In this document: in pieces, positions 36,202-43,770 of the stretch
Numbering within the stretch: position 1 is the stretch's first letter
How the letters are laid out: each line of letters starts with the position of its first letter
Source: Acidimicrobiaceae bacterium
Lineage (GTDB): Bacteria; Actinomycetota; Acidimicrobiia; Acidimicrobiales; RAAP-2
DNA length: 64,000 nucleotides
Direction of reading: 5' to 3'
NCBI GenBank assembly: GCA_947456245.1
Contig: CANGPS010000008.1
Location: 1 to 64,000 of the forward strand
The notes under the pieces: generated by a model
Databases searched by the model: none
What the model saw: only the letters and a program-made list of their open reading frames with translations
Told to the model about the DNA's origin: nothing
Translations under genes and position numbers: made by a program

Positions 36202-37476
36202 ATGAGGATGCGAAGCCAGCGGACGTCGAAGCAAGGATCGAGATTCGCGAGGTCGTTCACAGCGATCGTGGCAAGTGTCGCGCTCTCGACGACATTGACC
36301 GCCTGCTCCACATCTGGCTCATCGTCGACTGGCAGCTCGCCGAAGGTCTCGAGCCTCACGTTCACTGCTGCGAAGGCGTACACGCCAAAGGGGATCAACG
36401 GTGGCACGGATGACTACCACTGCACCCTGGTCGACCCGCACGTCACCGACAACTCGTTCATCGTGTCGAGCCAGTTCTTCCCGGGCACCGGGAAGTCGGT
36501 GGCGGAGGTCCACCACGCCATCTTGTTCCTCGTGCCACCGAGCTTGGTCAAGGCCGCCAAGACCGCCGATGATCACGGCAAGGGCTGGACGTGCTTCGGT
36601 GAGCCGCCGGTCCTCGGCACGGGGATCAAGCAGTTCCTCTCCATGCCCTGGCTCAGCGCATGGGCTCCTGGGCACGGAAAGGACGTGATGCCGGCGACGA
36701 CTGGCACTCCGATCCCCAAGGGGAGCCTCATCATCATGCAGGTCCACTACAACCTGTTGGCGGGAGACCTCCCGGTCACCCCGCACGTGCAGCTCGACAC
36801 GGTGCCGGCGTCAGCCAATCTGCGGCCCACCTCGATCCAGCCCCTGGTGTCCGTGCCCAATGTTCCCTGCCCGACGGGCGTGGACGGTCCGCTCTGCGAC
36901 CGAGCGGCGGAGCTGGCGAACCTCGAGAGCCGCTTCGGGGCGTACATGACGGCGTTCGATGCAGGCATCGAGAGGATCTGTGGCAATGATCCGTCCAACC
37001 CGCCGATCGGGAACACCACGACGTGCACCTGGAGGGTCAGGAAGGCTGGCTACATCGTCCGCACCGCCCCGCACATGCACCTCCTGGGCAAGTCGATGTC
37101 CATCACGCTCAACGCGGGCACCGCAGGCGAGAAGACGGTGATGGACGTGCCCAACTACAACTTCGACTACCAGAAGGCCACCAACATCACGCCATGGATC
37201 AAGGTGGCCGCAGGAGACACGCTCAAGGTCAGCTGCACCTTCGATCCGACCCTCGCCCAGAAGCTGCCGCAGCTGCGCAACGTCGCCCCGCACTTCGTCA
37301 CCTGGGGCGATGGGACGTCAGACGAGATGTGCCTCGGTCTGGTCTGGGAGGTTCCGCTCAAGGGCGACACCAAGGTGGACTGGAAGAACCCGACGGGCGG
37401 GATCGAGATCGGCGGGCCGCCAGGCGGCCGGCCTCCGGGTGGCGCCGGCGGATCGAGGCCTCCCGGGGCTCCGTGA
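36202..37476 (+). CDS. Lipoprotein resembling type II copper ascorbate-dependent monooxygenases (PHM-like)
   Basis: A 424-aa exported lipoprotein: basic n-region, hydrophobic ATIVASVAL-like core (about 19-31) and lipobox LTAC with Cys35. The two-domain PHM layout is visible with all six copper ligands: HH at 104-105 (EVHHAILF) and H182 (MQVHYN) for the CuH site; H291 and H293 (APHMHLLGKS) and M376 (DEMCLGL) for the CuM site. PHM-type enzymes hydroxylate C-H bonds using O2 and a reductant. Substrate unknown. ATG at 36202 has AGGGG 7 nt upstream. The C-terminus is a Gly/Pro run. The central loop (183-290) is longer than in PHM. Confidence 0.75.
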   Translation: MRMRSQRTSKQGSRFARSFTAIVASVALSTTLTACSTSGSSSTGSSPKVSSLTFTAAKAYTPKGINGGTDDYHCTLVDPHVTDNSFIVSSQFFPGTGKSVAEVHHAILFLVPPSLVKAAKTADDHGKGWTCFGEPPVLGTGIKQFLSMPWLSAWAPGHGKDVMPATTGTPIPKGSLIIMQVHYNLLAGDLPVTPHVQLDTVPASANLRPTSIQPLVSVPNVPCPTGVDGPLCDRAAELANLESRFGAYMTAFDAGIERICGNDPSNPPIGNTTTCTWRVRKAGYIVRTAPHMHLLGKSMSITLNAGTAGEKTVMDVPNYNFDYQKATNITPWIKVAAGDTLKVSCTFDPTLAQKLPQLRNVAPHFVTWGDGTSDEMCLGLVWEVPLKGDTKVDWKNPTGGIEIGGPPGGRPPGGAGGSRPPGAP

Positions 37477-37493
37477 CCCGATCCGGAATCGGG
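37477..37493 (+). terminator. Hairpin directly after the copper-protein gene
   Basis: CCCGAT-CCGGA-ATCGGG stem-loop beginning at the base after the stop codon. Confidence 0.4.
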
Positions 37494-37533
37494 CCCATGT
37501 ACACAGGGATCGTCTGCTCCGGCGGCTGACCGA

Positions 37534-37558
37534 TCGACCTGCCGCTGCGGCAGGTCGA
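37534..37558 (+). terminator. Strong 10-bp hairpin between the copper-protein gene and the tRNA
   Basis: TCGACCTGCC-GCTGC-GGCAGGTCGA, a perfect 10-bp stem without a T-tract. It isolates the tRNA and SRPBCC genes from the upstream transcript. Confidence 0.55.
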
Positions 37559-37670
37559 GGGTCGGCACACCGGCGCCACATGGGCGTCATCGGGGCTCCG
37601 TGCGAACCGACGTCGAGGAGGGGCCAGCCGGCCCATGGTGGCCCTGGCGGAAGCCGTGCGGAGCGACCGT

Positions 37671-37676
37671 TATCAT
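37671..37676 (+). promoter_or_regulatory. -10-like TATCAT for tRNA-Met
   Basis: TATCAT 21 nt before the mature tRNA 5' end; a CTCGAG-CAGTT-CTCGAG inverted repeat (37683-37699) follows and reaches into the first tRNA bases. Confidence 0.4.
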
Positions 37677-37697
37677 CGGCACTCGAGCAGTTCTCGA

Positions 37698-37770
37698 GGG
37701 GTCGTAGCTCAGTGGTCAGAGCAGGGGACTCATAATCCCTCGGTCGTGGGTTCGATCCCCACCGGCCCTA
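37698..37770 (+). tRNA. tRNA-Met(CAT), elongator (tRNA-Ile2 not excluded)
   Basis: A 73-nt cloverleaf: acceptor GGGGTCG/CGGCCCT (with two G-U pairs), D-arm GCTC/GAGC, anticodon loop CTCATAA with CAT at 37731-37733, T-arm GTGGG-TTCGATC-CCCAC, discriminator A. The anticodon stem GGGGA/TCCCT lacks the three G:C pairs next to the loop that mark initiator tRNA. Elongator Met is favoured, but a lysidine-modified Ile tRNA has the same gene anticodon. Confidence 0.88.
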
Positions 37771-37796
37771 CGTCAGCGTGAGTGGAGGAGAGCGAG

Positions 37797-38219
37797 ATGG
37801 AGATTCGCCGGGAGGTGCCCATCGAGGTGAGCTCCGAGGCGGCCTGGGCCGCGTTGATCGACGTGGCGGCGTGGCCGACGTGGACCCCCACGATGTCCTC
37901 CGTCGCCGCCCTCGGGTCGGGTGACCTCTGCGTCGGCGCCCGCTATGCCATCGCCCAGCCGAAGCTGCCCCGCCTGACGTGGGTGGTGACGGAGCTGACC
38001 GTCGGCGCCAGCTTCGTCTGGGAGGCGAGGTCGCCGGGCCTGCGCACGGTCGCCGAGCATCGGGTCGAGGCCCGAGGACCCGCTTCGTGCACGGTGACCC
38101 TGGTGCTCCGGCAGACCGGCGTGCTCGCCGGCCTCAGCTCGCTGCTCACCGGTCGCCGGACCGAGCAGATGGTGGCGACCGAGGCGACGTCGCTCAAGGC
38201 GCACCTCGAAGCAGCCTGA
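37797..38219 (+). CDS. SRPBCC / polyketide cyclase-like protein
   Basis: A 140-aa START-like (SRPBCC) domain. IEVSSEAAWAALIDVAAWPTWTPTM is the classical opening helix and Trp-Pro-x-Trp turn; TWVVTELTVGASFVWEARSPGLRTVAEHRVEARG fills the beta sheet; the C-terminal helix follows. The fold binds hydrophobic ligands; no function can be given. ATG at 37797 has GGAGGAG 8 nt upstream, preferred to the GTG at 37782. Confidence 0.75.
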   Translation: MEIRREVPIEVSSEAAWAALIDVAAWPTWTPTMSSVAALGSGDLCVGARYAIAQPKLPRLTWVVTELTVGASFVWEARSPGLRTVAEHRVEARGPASCTVTLVLRQTGVLAGLSSLLTGRRTEQMVATEATSLKAHLEAA

Positions 38220-38262
38220 TCGACGACCAGCCGGTCGCCGGGCACAGGGATCTAAGAGAATC

Positions 38263-38279
38263 CTCATCGGATTCTCATC
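38263..38279 (+). promoter_or_regulatory. Tandem CTCATC direct repeats upstream of moaA
   Basis: CTCATC at 38263-38268 and 38274-38279, exactly 11 bp apart, preceded by ATC/ATT. They would lie at about -50 to -34 relative to a start at the moaA ATG, overlapping the -35 region, as for activators of the OmpR/PhoB type. The same unit occurs three times upstream of the molybdoenzyme genes. Confidence 0.55.
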
Positions 38280-38300
38280 AATTCGCCACGATGGTTCTCG

Positions 38301-38306
38301 TAGTGT
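38301..38306 (+). promoter_or_regulatory. -10-like TAGTGT for moaA
   Basis: TAGTGT, 6 nt from the ATG at 38313; leaderless geometry with an activator-like repeat just upstream. Confidence 0.5.
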
Positions 38307-38312
38307 TCGCCT

Positions 38313-39314
38313 ATGGCCAAGACGGAGGGGGACCGGGTGCTGGTGGACGGCTACGGCCGCATCGCCCGCGACCTGCGAATCTCGGTCACCGATCGCTGCG
38401 ATCTGCGATGCCAGTACTGCATGCCCGAGGAGGGGCTCGACTGGCTCGACGCGGACGAGCAGCTGAGCTTCGCCGAGATCGAGCGGCTGGCTGGGATCTT
38501 CGTCAGCCTCGGCATCGAGTCGATCCGGCTCACCGGCGGTGAGCCGCTGGTGCGTGCCAGGTTGACCGATCTGGTCGCCGCCCTCTCAGGTCTGGGCCTT
38601 GAGGACCTGTCGCTCACGACCAACGCCACCTCGCTCGAGCGCCACGCCGCTCGGCTCAAGGAGGCGGGCCTCGATCGGGTCAACGTGAGCCTCGATTCGC
38701 TGCTGTCCCACCGCTTCGCGGAGATCACGCGCCGCGACGCGCTCGACAAGGTCCTCCGCGGCGTGGGTGCCGCCCTCGAAGCAGGCCTGTCCCCGGTGAA
38801 GATCAACTGCGTCGTGGTGGCCGGCACGAACGATGACGAGATCCTCGACTTCGTGGACTTCGCCCGCAGCACCGGGTGCGAGGTCAGGTTCATCGAGAAC
38901 ATGCCCATCGGGGCCGATGGGAGGTGGCATGCCGACAGCGTGGTGCCTGCAGCGCGGATCGTGGAGCTGATCGAGGACGTCCACTCTCTGCTGCCCGTCG
39001 TGAGGGGGTCGGCTCCAGCGGCCTCCTACCGGTTCGCCGACGGCTCGGCTGGCGGCGTGGGCGTGGTGGCGAGCGTGACCGAACCGTTCTGCTCTGACTG
39101 CGATCGCCTGCGGTTGACGGCCGACGGCAACCTGCGGACCTGTCTGTTCGCCCACGAGGAGACCGACCTGCGCACCCCCATGCGTGCCGGCGCCTCTGAC
39201 GATGAGCTCCGTGCGGTGATCCTCTCCTCGGTCTCGGACAAGGGCCCCGGCCACGCCATCGGCCAGATGGGGTTCCGTCAGCCCGTGCGGGTCATGTCCA
39301 GGATCGGCGGATGA
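38313..39314 (+). CDS. moaA: GTP 3',8-cyclase MoaA
   Basis: A 333-aa radical SAM enzyme for the first step of molybdenum cofactor synthesis. N-terminal cluster C29, C33, C36 (DRCDLRCQYCMPEEGLDW), RLTGGEPLVR, LTTNATSL and VNVSLDSL; C-terminal cluster CSDCDRLRLTADGNLRTCLF; and the functional C-terminal Gly-Gly. First gene of a six-gene moa-xdhC-mocA run with 4-nt overlaps or short gaps. Confidence 0.97.
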   Translation: MAKTEGDRVLVDGYGRIARDLRISVTDRCDLRCQYCMPEEGLDWLDADEQLSFAEIERLAGIFVSLGIESIRLTGGEPLVRARLTDLVAALSGLGLEDLSLTTNATSLERHAARLKEAGLDRVNVSLDSLLSHRFAEITRRDALDKVLRGVGAALEAGLSPVKINCVVVAGTNDDEILDFVDFARSTGCEVRFIENMPIGADGRWHADSVVPAARIVELIEDVHSLLPVVRGSAPAASYRFADGSAGGVGVVASVTEPFCSDCDRLRLTADGNLRTCLFAHEETDLRTPMRAGASDDELRAVILSSVSDKGPGHAIGQMGFRQPVRVMSRIGG

Positions 39315-40513
39315 GCACCCGATCGTCGATGCGTCGTGAGGTCAGCACAGAGGAGCTCGAGGCCCCGCTGCTGTCCTATGGCGATGCGGTGGCATGGATC
39401 GCCCAGCACTTCATCCCGCTCCCGGCGCGTGCGATGCCGCTGGCCGCCTGCCTCGGAACCGTGCTGATGGAAGACGTCGTGGCCGTCGATGACATCCCGA
39501 ACTTCGACAACTCAGGCATGGACGGATACGCCGTCCGGTCGTCGGACTGTGCTGGTCCGGCGACGCTGCTCGAGGTTGGGGAAGTGATCGCGCCTGGCTC
39601 GGCTGTCAAGGTGATGACCGGCCAGCCGATCCCCGACGGTGCCGATGCCGTCGTCCCCTGGGAGGCGACGATCTCGAGGGACGATGGCCGCATCGAGGTC
39701 ACGGCCCCGATCGATGCGGGCCAGTTCGTTCGCCTGCGGGGCTCGGACATCGCCGAGGGGACGCCGGTGCTGGGCGCCGGCACCACGGTGGGTCCCGTCG
39801 AGATCGGCATCGCCGCCGCGCTGGGTCGAACTGAGCTCCTCGTCGTGGCCAAGCCGAGGGTGGGGGTGCTCTCGACTGGCGATGAGCTCGTCGGGGTCAC
39901 CGAGGAGCTCGGCCGAGGTCGGGTCCGCGACAGCAATGGGCCGATGCTCGTGGCTGCGGCCACGCAGCTGGGTGCTGAGGTCACCGGTGTGGCCGTGGCT
40001 CCTGACGATCCGGCGGCCATCAGTGCGGCCCTGCATCGGCTCGCCGAGGACGCCGACCTCGTGGTGTCCAGCGGTGGGGCGAGCGTCGGCGAGCGGGACT
40101 GGCTGCGGAGCATCCTCGCGTCAGAGGGGGAGCTGGCCCTCTGGCGGGTGGCGATGCGACCTGGAAAGCCCGTCGCCATCGGGCGGATCGCTGGTGCGGT
40201 GGTGGTCGTCCTCCCGGGCAATCCGGGGGCTGTGGCGGCATGCAGCCACGTCGTGCTCGGTCGAGCGCTCCGAGCGATGGCTGGGGGTCTGATCGAGCCG
40301 TCGACCGTCACCGGTGTCCTCGAGGAGGACCTCGACGGCGACGCCGAGCGCACCGTGATCCACCCGGTGCGCATCGACGGTGGTGCCGTGCGGCCCGCAG
40401 CGAGCAAGTCCAGCCAGTCGCTCTCGAACGCGGTCGGGATGGATGGTTGGCTGATCGTCCCGCCGGGTGGCCTGAAGGCGGGTGTCGTGGTCGAGGTCGA
40501 GGCGCTGCCATGA
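39311..40513 (+). CDS. moeA: Molybdopterin molybdenumtransferase MoeA
   Basis: A 400-aa MoeA. IPNFDNSGMDGYAVRSSD, IMTGQPIPDGADAVVP-like VMTGQPIPDGADAVVPWE, VGVLSTGDELV, VRDSNGPML, VVSSGGASVGERDW and VVVLPGNPGAVAACSHVV are all present. It inserts molybdate into adenylylated molybdopterin. Overlaps moaA and moaD by 4 nt. Confidence 0.96.
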   Translation: MSTRSSMRREVSTEELEAPLLSYGDAVAWIAQHFIPLPARAMPLAACLGTVLMEDVVAVDDIPNFDNSGMDGYAVRSSDCAGPATLLEVGEVIAPGSAVKVMTGQPIPDGADAVVPWEATISRDDGRIEVTAPIDAGQFVRLRGSDIAEGTPVLGAGTTVGPVEIGIAAALGRTELLVVAKPRVGVLSTGDELVGVTEELGRGRVRDSNGPMLVAAATQLGAEVTGVAVAPDDPAAISAALHRLAEDADLVVSSGGASVGERDWLRSILASEGELALWRVAMRPGKPVAIGRIAGAVVVVLPGNPGAVAACSHVVLGRALRAMAGGLIEPSTVTGVLEEDLDGDAERTVIHPVRIDGGAVRPAASKSSQSLSNAVGMDGWLIVPPGGLKAGVVVEVEALP

Positions 40514-40755
40514 CCGAGGTCCTGTTCTTCGCCCGAGCCCGGGAGGTTGCCGGGACCTCACGCCAGGTCTTCGAGGGCGAGACGGTGGCTGAGATCATCT
40601 CGGCGGCGGTCGATCGGTTTGGTCCCGAGCTCGCTGAGGTCTGCGCCACCGCCTCGTTCGTGGTCGATGGTGAGATGATCCTGCGCTCTGAGCTCGCCAC
40701 GGCGCACCCAGGGAGCGAGATGGCGGTGCTGCCTCCGGTCTCGGGGGGTGCGTGA
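40510..40755 (+). CDS. moaD: Molybdopterin synthase sulfur carrier MoaD
   Basis: An 81-aa ubiquitin-like protein: EVLFFARAREVAGTSRQVF opening and the C-terminal LPPVSGGA. MoaD normally ends in Gly-Gly, whose carboxylate becomes the thiocarboxylate; here one Ala follows (codons GGG GGT GCG TGA). Either Ala is removed or this carrier is odd. Placement between moeA and moaE, with 4-nt overlaps, leaves little doubt about the family. Confidence 0.9.
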   Translation: MTEVLFFARAREVAGTSRQVFEGETVAEIISAAVDRFGPELAEVCATASFVVDGEMILRSELATAHPGSEMAVLPPVSGGA

Positions 40756-41183
40756 GCATGGAGCCGACCATCGTCGTCGGTCTCGAGTCGTCGGCTCTCG
40801 ACGCCGCTGGCCTCGTCGAGAAGGTGCGGTGTGCCGCCGCTGGGGGACTCGTGGTCTTCGAGGGGACCACGCGCTCGCCCAACCATGGCGTCGACGTCAT
40901 CGCGCTCGACTACGAGGCCTGGGAGGAGCGGGTCCCCCAGCAGCTCGCGGGCATCGCTGCGGAGGTGGCGCAGGCCCACGGGCTGCTCGGGGCCGTCGGG
41001 GTGCATCGCATCGGCCGCGTGGCGGTGGGGGAGGCAGCCGTCGTGGTCGTCGCTGCCGCCGCCCATCGGGATGCGGCATTCGCCGGAGCTCGGGAGCTGA
41101 TCGATCGGATCAAGTCGGAGGCGTGGATCTGGAAGCGCGAGATCCGGCCCGACGGATCGGTCTGGGTGGAGGGCTGCGAATGA
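40752..41183 (+). CDS. moaE: Molybdopterin synthase catalytic subunit MoaE
   Basis: A 143-aa MoaE. GGLVVFEGTTRSPNHGVDVIALDYEAW, VGVHRIGRVAVGEAAVVVV, AHRDAAFAGARELIDRIKSEAWIWKREI; the Lys residues of the last segment correspond to the catalytic pair of MoaE. It converts cPMP to molybdopterin with MoaD. GTG at 40752 overlaps the moaD stop; an ATG at 40758 is possible. Confidence 0.94.
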   Translation: MSMEPTIVVGLESSALDAAGLVEKVRCAAAGGLVVFEGTTRSPNHGVDVIALDYEAWEERVPQQLAGIAAEVAQAHGLLGAVGVHRIGRVAVGEAAVVVVAAAAHRDAAFAGARELIDRIKSEAWIWKREIRPDGSVWVEGCE

Positions 41184-41231
41184 GCCCCGCAGGCCTCGAC
41201 GGGCCGCGCCGAGCGCACCTGGAGGTCCGTC

Positions 41232-42335
41232 GTGGACGATGAGCTCGATGAGATCGTCCGGCGCCACCGCGTCGGCCAGCGCCTCGCGCTGGCCACGGTG
41301 GTGCGGACATGGGCGTCGTCGCCGCGTCCGGCCGGGGCGATGATGGCCGTGTCCGAGGATGGCGATGTCATCGGCAGCGTCAGCGGGGGCTGCGTCGAGG
41401 GTGCGGTGTACGAGACGGCGCAGCGGGTGCTGGCCGGTGCACCGGCCAGCGTGGAGCACTACGGCGTGTCCGATGGCGACGCGTTCGAGGTCGGGCTGAG
41501 CTGTGGCGGGCAGATCGACGTCTTCGTGGAGCCGGCTACCTCCGAGGCCATCGAGCTGCTTTCCGCCGGACTCCAGGCTCGTCGGGCACAGGAGCGGGTG
41601 GCGCTGGCCACGGTGGTCAGGGGCCCGCTGGCCGGCCGGCGGTTGCTGCTGACGACGTCGGGTGGCTCCGGCAGCCTCGGGGTCGATGAGCTCGATCAGG
41701 CCGCCGTCGCGCTCTCTGAGCAGCTGCATGCTCAGGGTGGTCGCGGCTCGACGTTCGATGGCGTGGCGGCCGCGCCGGGGGCAGAGGTGTTCGTCCACCC
41801 CCTCGCCCCAGCAGCGGACCTGCTGATCTTCGGAGCCATCGACTATGCGAGTGCGCTGGCGCGGATCGGTCGGTTCCTCGGCTACCGGGTCACCGTCTGC
41901 GATGCACGGGCAACGTTCACCACCGAGCAGCGGTTCCCTGACGCCCACGAGGTGGTGGTCGACTGGCCCCATCGGTTCCTCGAGTCGTTTCCGGTCGCTG
42001 CGTCCACGGCGATCTGCGTGCTGACCCATGATCCGAAGTACGACGTGCCGGCCCTGGTGGCCGCTCTCAAGAGCGACGCTGGCTACGTGGGGGCCATGGG
42101 AAGCCGTTCGACCACCGAGAAGCGCTCTGCGCTCCTGATCGAGGCTGGGGTCACGCAGGAGGAGCTCGCTCGGCTGCGCGCTCCGATCGGCCTGGACCTT
42201 GGTGCGTCCTCTCCTGAGGAGACGGCGGTGTCGATCGCCGCCGAGATCATCGCCAGCCGCCATGGGTCGTCGGGCGCCCCGCTCGCAGCGGGGACCGGGC
42301 CGATCCACGACGTGCGCGGCCTGCAGGACCCGTGA
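41232..42335 (+). CDS. XdhC/CoxI-family molybdoenzyme maturation protein
   Basis: A 367-aa two-domain protein. N-terminal XdhC_CoxI domain (ATVVRTWASSPRPAGAMMAV, IGSVSGGCVEGAVYETA, LSCGGQIDVFVEP with the conserved GxCGG-like Cys) and a C-terminal Rossmann domain (LLIFGAIDYASALARIGRFLGYRVTVCDAR, VLTHDPKYDVPALVAAL, YVGAMGSRSTTEKR, GLDLGASSPEETAVSIAAEI). XdhC proteins bind Moco and help sulfurate and insert it into xanthine-oxidase-family enzymes. GTG with GGAGG 6 nt upstream. The client is probably IorAB downstream. Confidence 0.9.
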   Translation: MDDELDEIVRRHRVGQRLALATVVRTWASSPRPAGAMMAVSEDGDVIGSVSGGCVEGAVYETAQRVLAGAPASVEHYGVSDGDAFEVGLSCGGQIDVFVEPATSEAIELLSAGLQARRAQERVALATVVRGPLAGRRLLLTTSGGSGSLGVDELDQAAVALSEQLHAQGGRGSTFDGVAAAPGAEVFVHPLAPAADLLIFGAIDYASALARIGRFLGYRVTVCDARATFTTEQRFPDAHEVVVDWPHRFLESFPVAASTAICVLTHDPKYDVPALVAALKSDAGYVGAMGSRSTTEKRSALLIEAGVTQEELARLRAPIGLDLGASSPEETAVSIAAEIIASRHGSSGAPLAAGTGPIHDVRGLQDP

Positions 42336-42916
42336 GGCCGCCGGTCGGGCTCGTGCTGGCGGCGGGCGCGGGTCGGCGCTTCGGTGGACCGAAGGCGGAG
42401 CTCGTCATCGCCGGCGAGCGGCTGGTCGACCGTGCGGTCGGCATCCTGCGCGACGGAGGGGTCGAGGACGTCATCGTCATCACGAACTCGACGGACCTCG
42501 ACGTGCCATCGGCGCGTCAGGTGCTGGTCAACGAGGCGGCGATGACGGGCATGGGCTCGTCGCTGCGCTCCGGCCTCCTGGCCGCCGACCACCTCGGAGC
42601 AGGTGCTGCGGTGATCCTCCTGGTGGATCAGCCGCTGGTCGCGCCCGAGGCTGTCTCGCTCCTGGTCGCGGCGGCCGACGGCCCCGGGTGTCTGGTGCAG
42701 GCGTCCTATGGGGGGAGGCGAGGGCACCCGGTGCTCATCGGGTCCGCTCACTTCGCTGCCGTCGCTGATGGGGCAGAGGGTGACGAGGGGGCGAGGCGAT
42801 ACCTCGAGCGTGCTCATCGGTCGGGCCGGCTCGCCATCGTGGAGACACCCGGCGACCCGAGGGACATCGACACGCCTGACGACGCCATGGCGATCGAGCT
42901 GCTCCTCTCACGCTGA
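42332..42916 (+). CDS. Molybdenum cofactor nucleotidylyltransferase, MocA-like
   Basis: A 194-aa NTP transferase. GLVLAAGAGRRFGGPKAEL (nucleotide loop), GMGSSLRSGL, ILLVDQPLVAPEAV (metal-binding Asp), GRRGHPVLIG and the C-terminal DIDTPDD. These favour MocA, which makes the cytosine dinucleotide cofactor of xanthine-oxidase-family enzymes, over MobA (guanine form), although base choice is not readable with certainty. GTG overlaps the xdhC stop. Confidence 0.85.
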   Translation: MRPPVGLVLAAGAGRRFGGPKAELVIAGERLVDRAVGILRDGGVEDVIVITNSTDLDVPSARQVLVNEAAMTGMGSSLRSGLLAADHLGAGAAVILLVDQPLVAPEAVSLLVAAADGPGCLVQASYGGRRGHPVLIGSAHFAAVADGAEGDEGARRYLERAHRSGRLAIVETPGDPRDIDTPDDAMAIELLLSR

Positions 42917-42917
42917 G

Positions 42918-42932
42918 GCGATCAAAGATCGC
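42918..42932 (+). terminator. Hairpin after the moa-mocA operon
   Basis: GCGATC-AAA-GATCGC stem-loop 2 nt past the mocA stop; separates this operon from the next promoter. Confidence 0.4.
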
Positions 42933-42958
42933 GACTGCGGCGTTGCCTTGAGCGAATC

Positions 42959-42986
42959 CTCATCGTCCTCTCATCGTCCTCTCATC
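42959..42986 (+). promoter_or_regulatory. Three tandem CTCATC repeats upstream of the molybdoenzyme operon
   Basis: CTCATC at 42959-42964, 42970-42975 and 42981-42986, each exactly 11 bp from the next (one helical turn), with the shared context TCcTCATCG. This matches the pair upstream of moaA and looks like a multi-site activator operator. Confidence 0.6.
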
Positions 42987-43011
42987 TTGGTCAAGACAAT
43001 GAGGGCAGTGG

Positions 43012-43017
43012 TAGGGG
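43012..43017 (+). promoter_or_regulatory. Possible -10 (TAGGGG) for the molybdoenzyme operon
   Basis: GTGG-TAGGGG lies 25 nt after the last CTCATC unit; the last T of the hexamer is not conserved, so the call is weak. Confidence 0.3.
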
Positions 43018-43110
43018 GGACCTCCTCTCATGCCAGGTGGTGAAGCGCAGTCCGGAGCAAGGTAAGCGATGCCCCAGTGGGGCGTCATCGAGCAGGGAGC
43101 ACATGTCGAG

Positions 43111-43769
<659 letters not shown>

Positions 43770-43770
<1 letters not shown>

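Noticed and set aside
37698-37770. Initiator tRNA (fMet)
   Set aside because: The anticodon stem lacks three consecutive G:C pairs next to the loop and the 1-72 pair is G-U, not the C-A mismatch.
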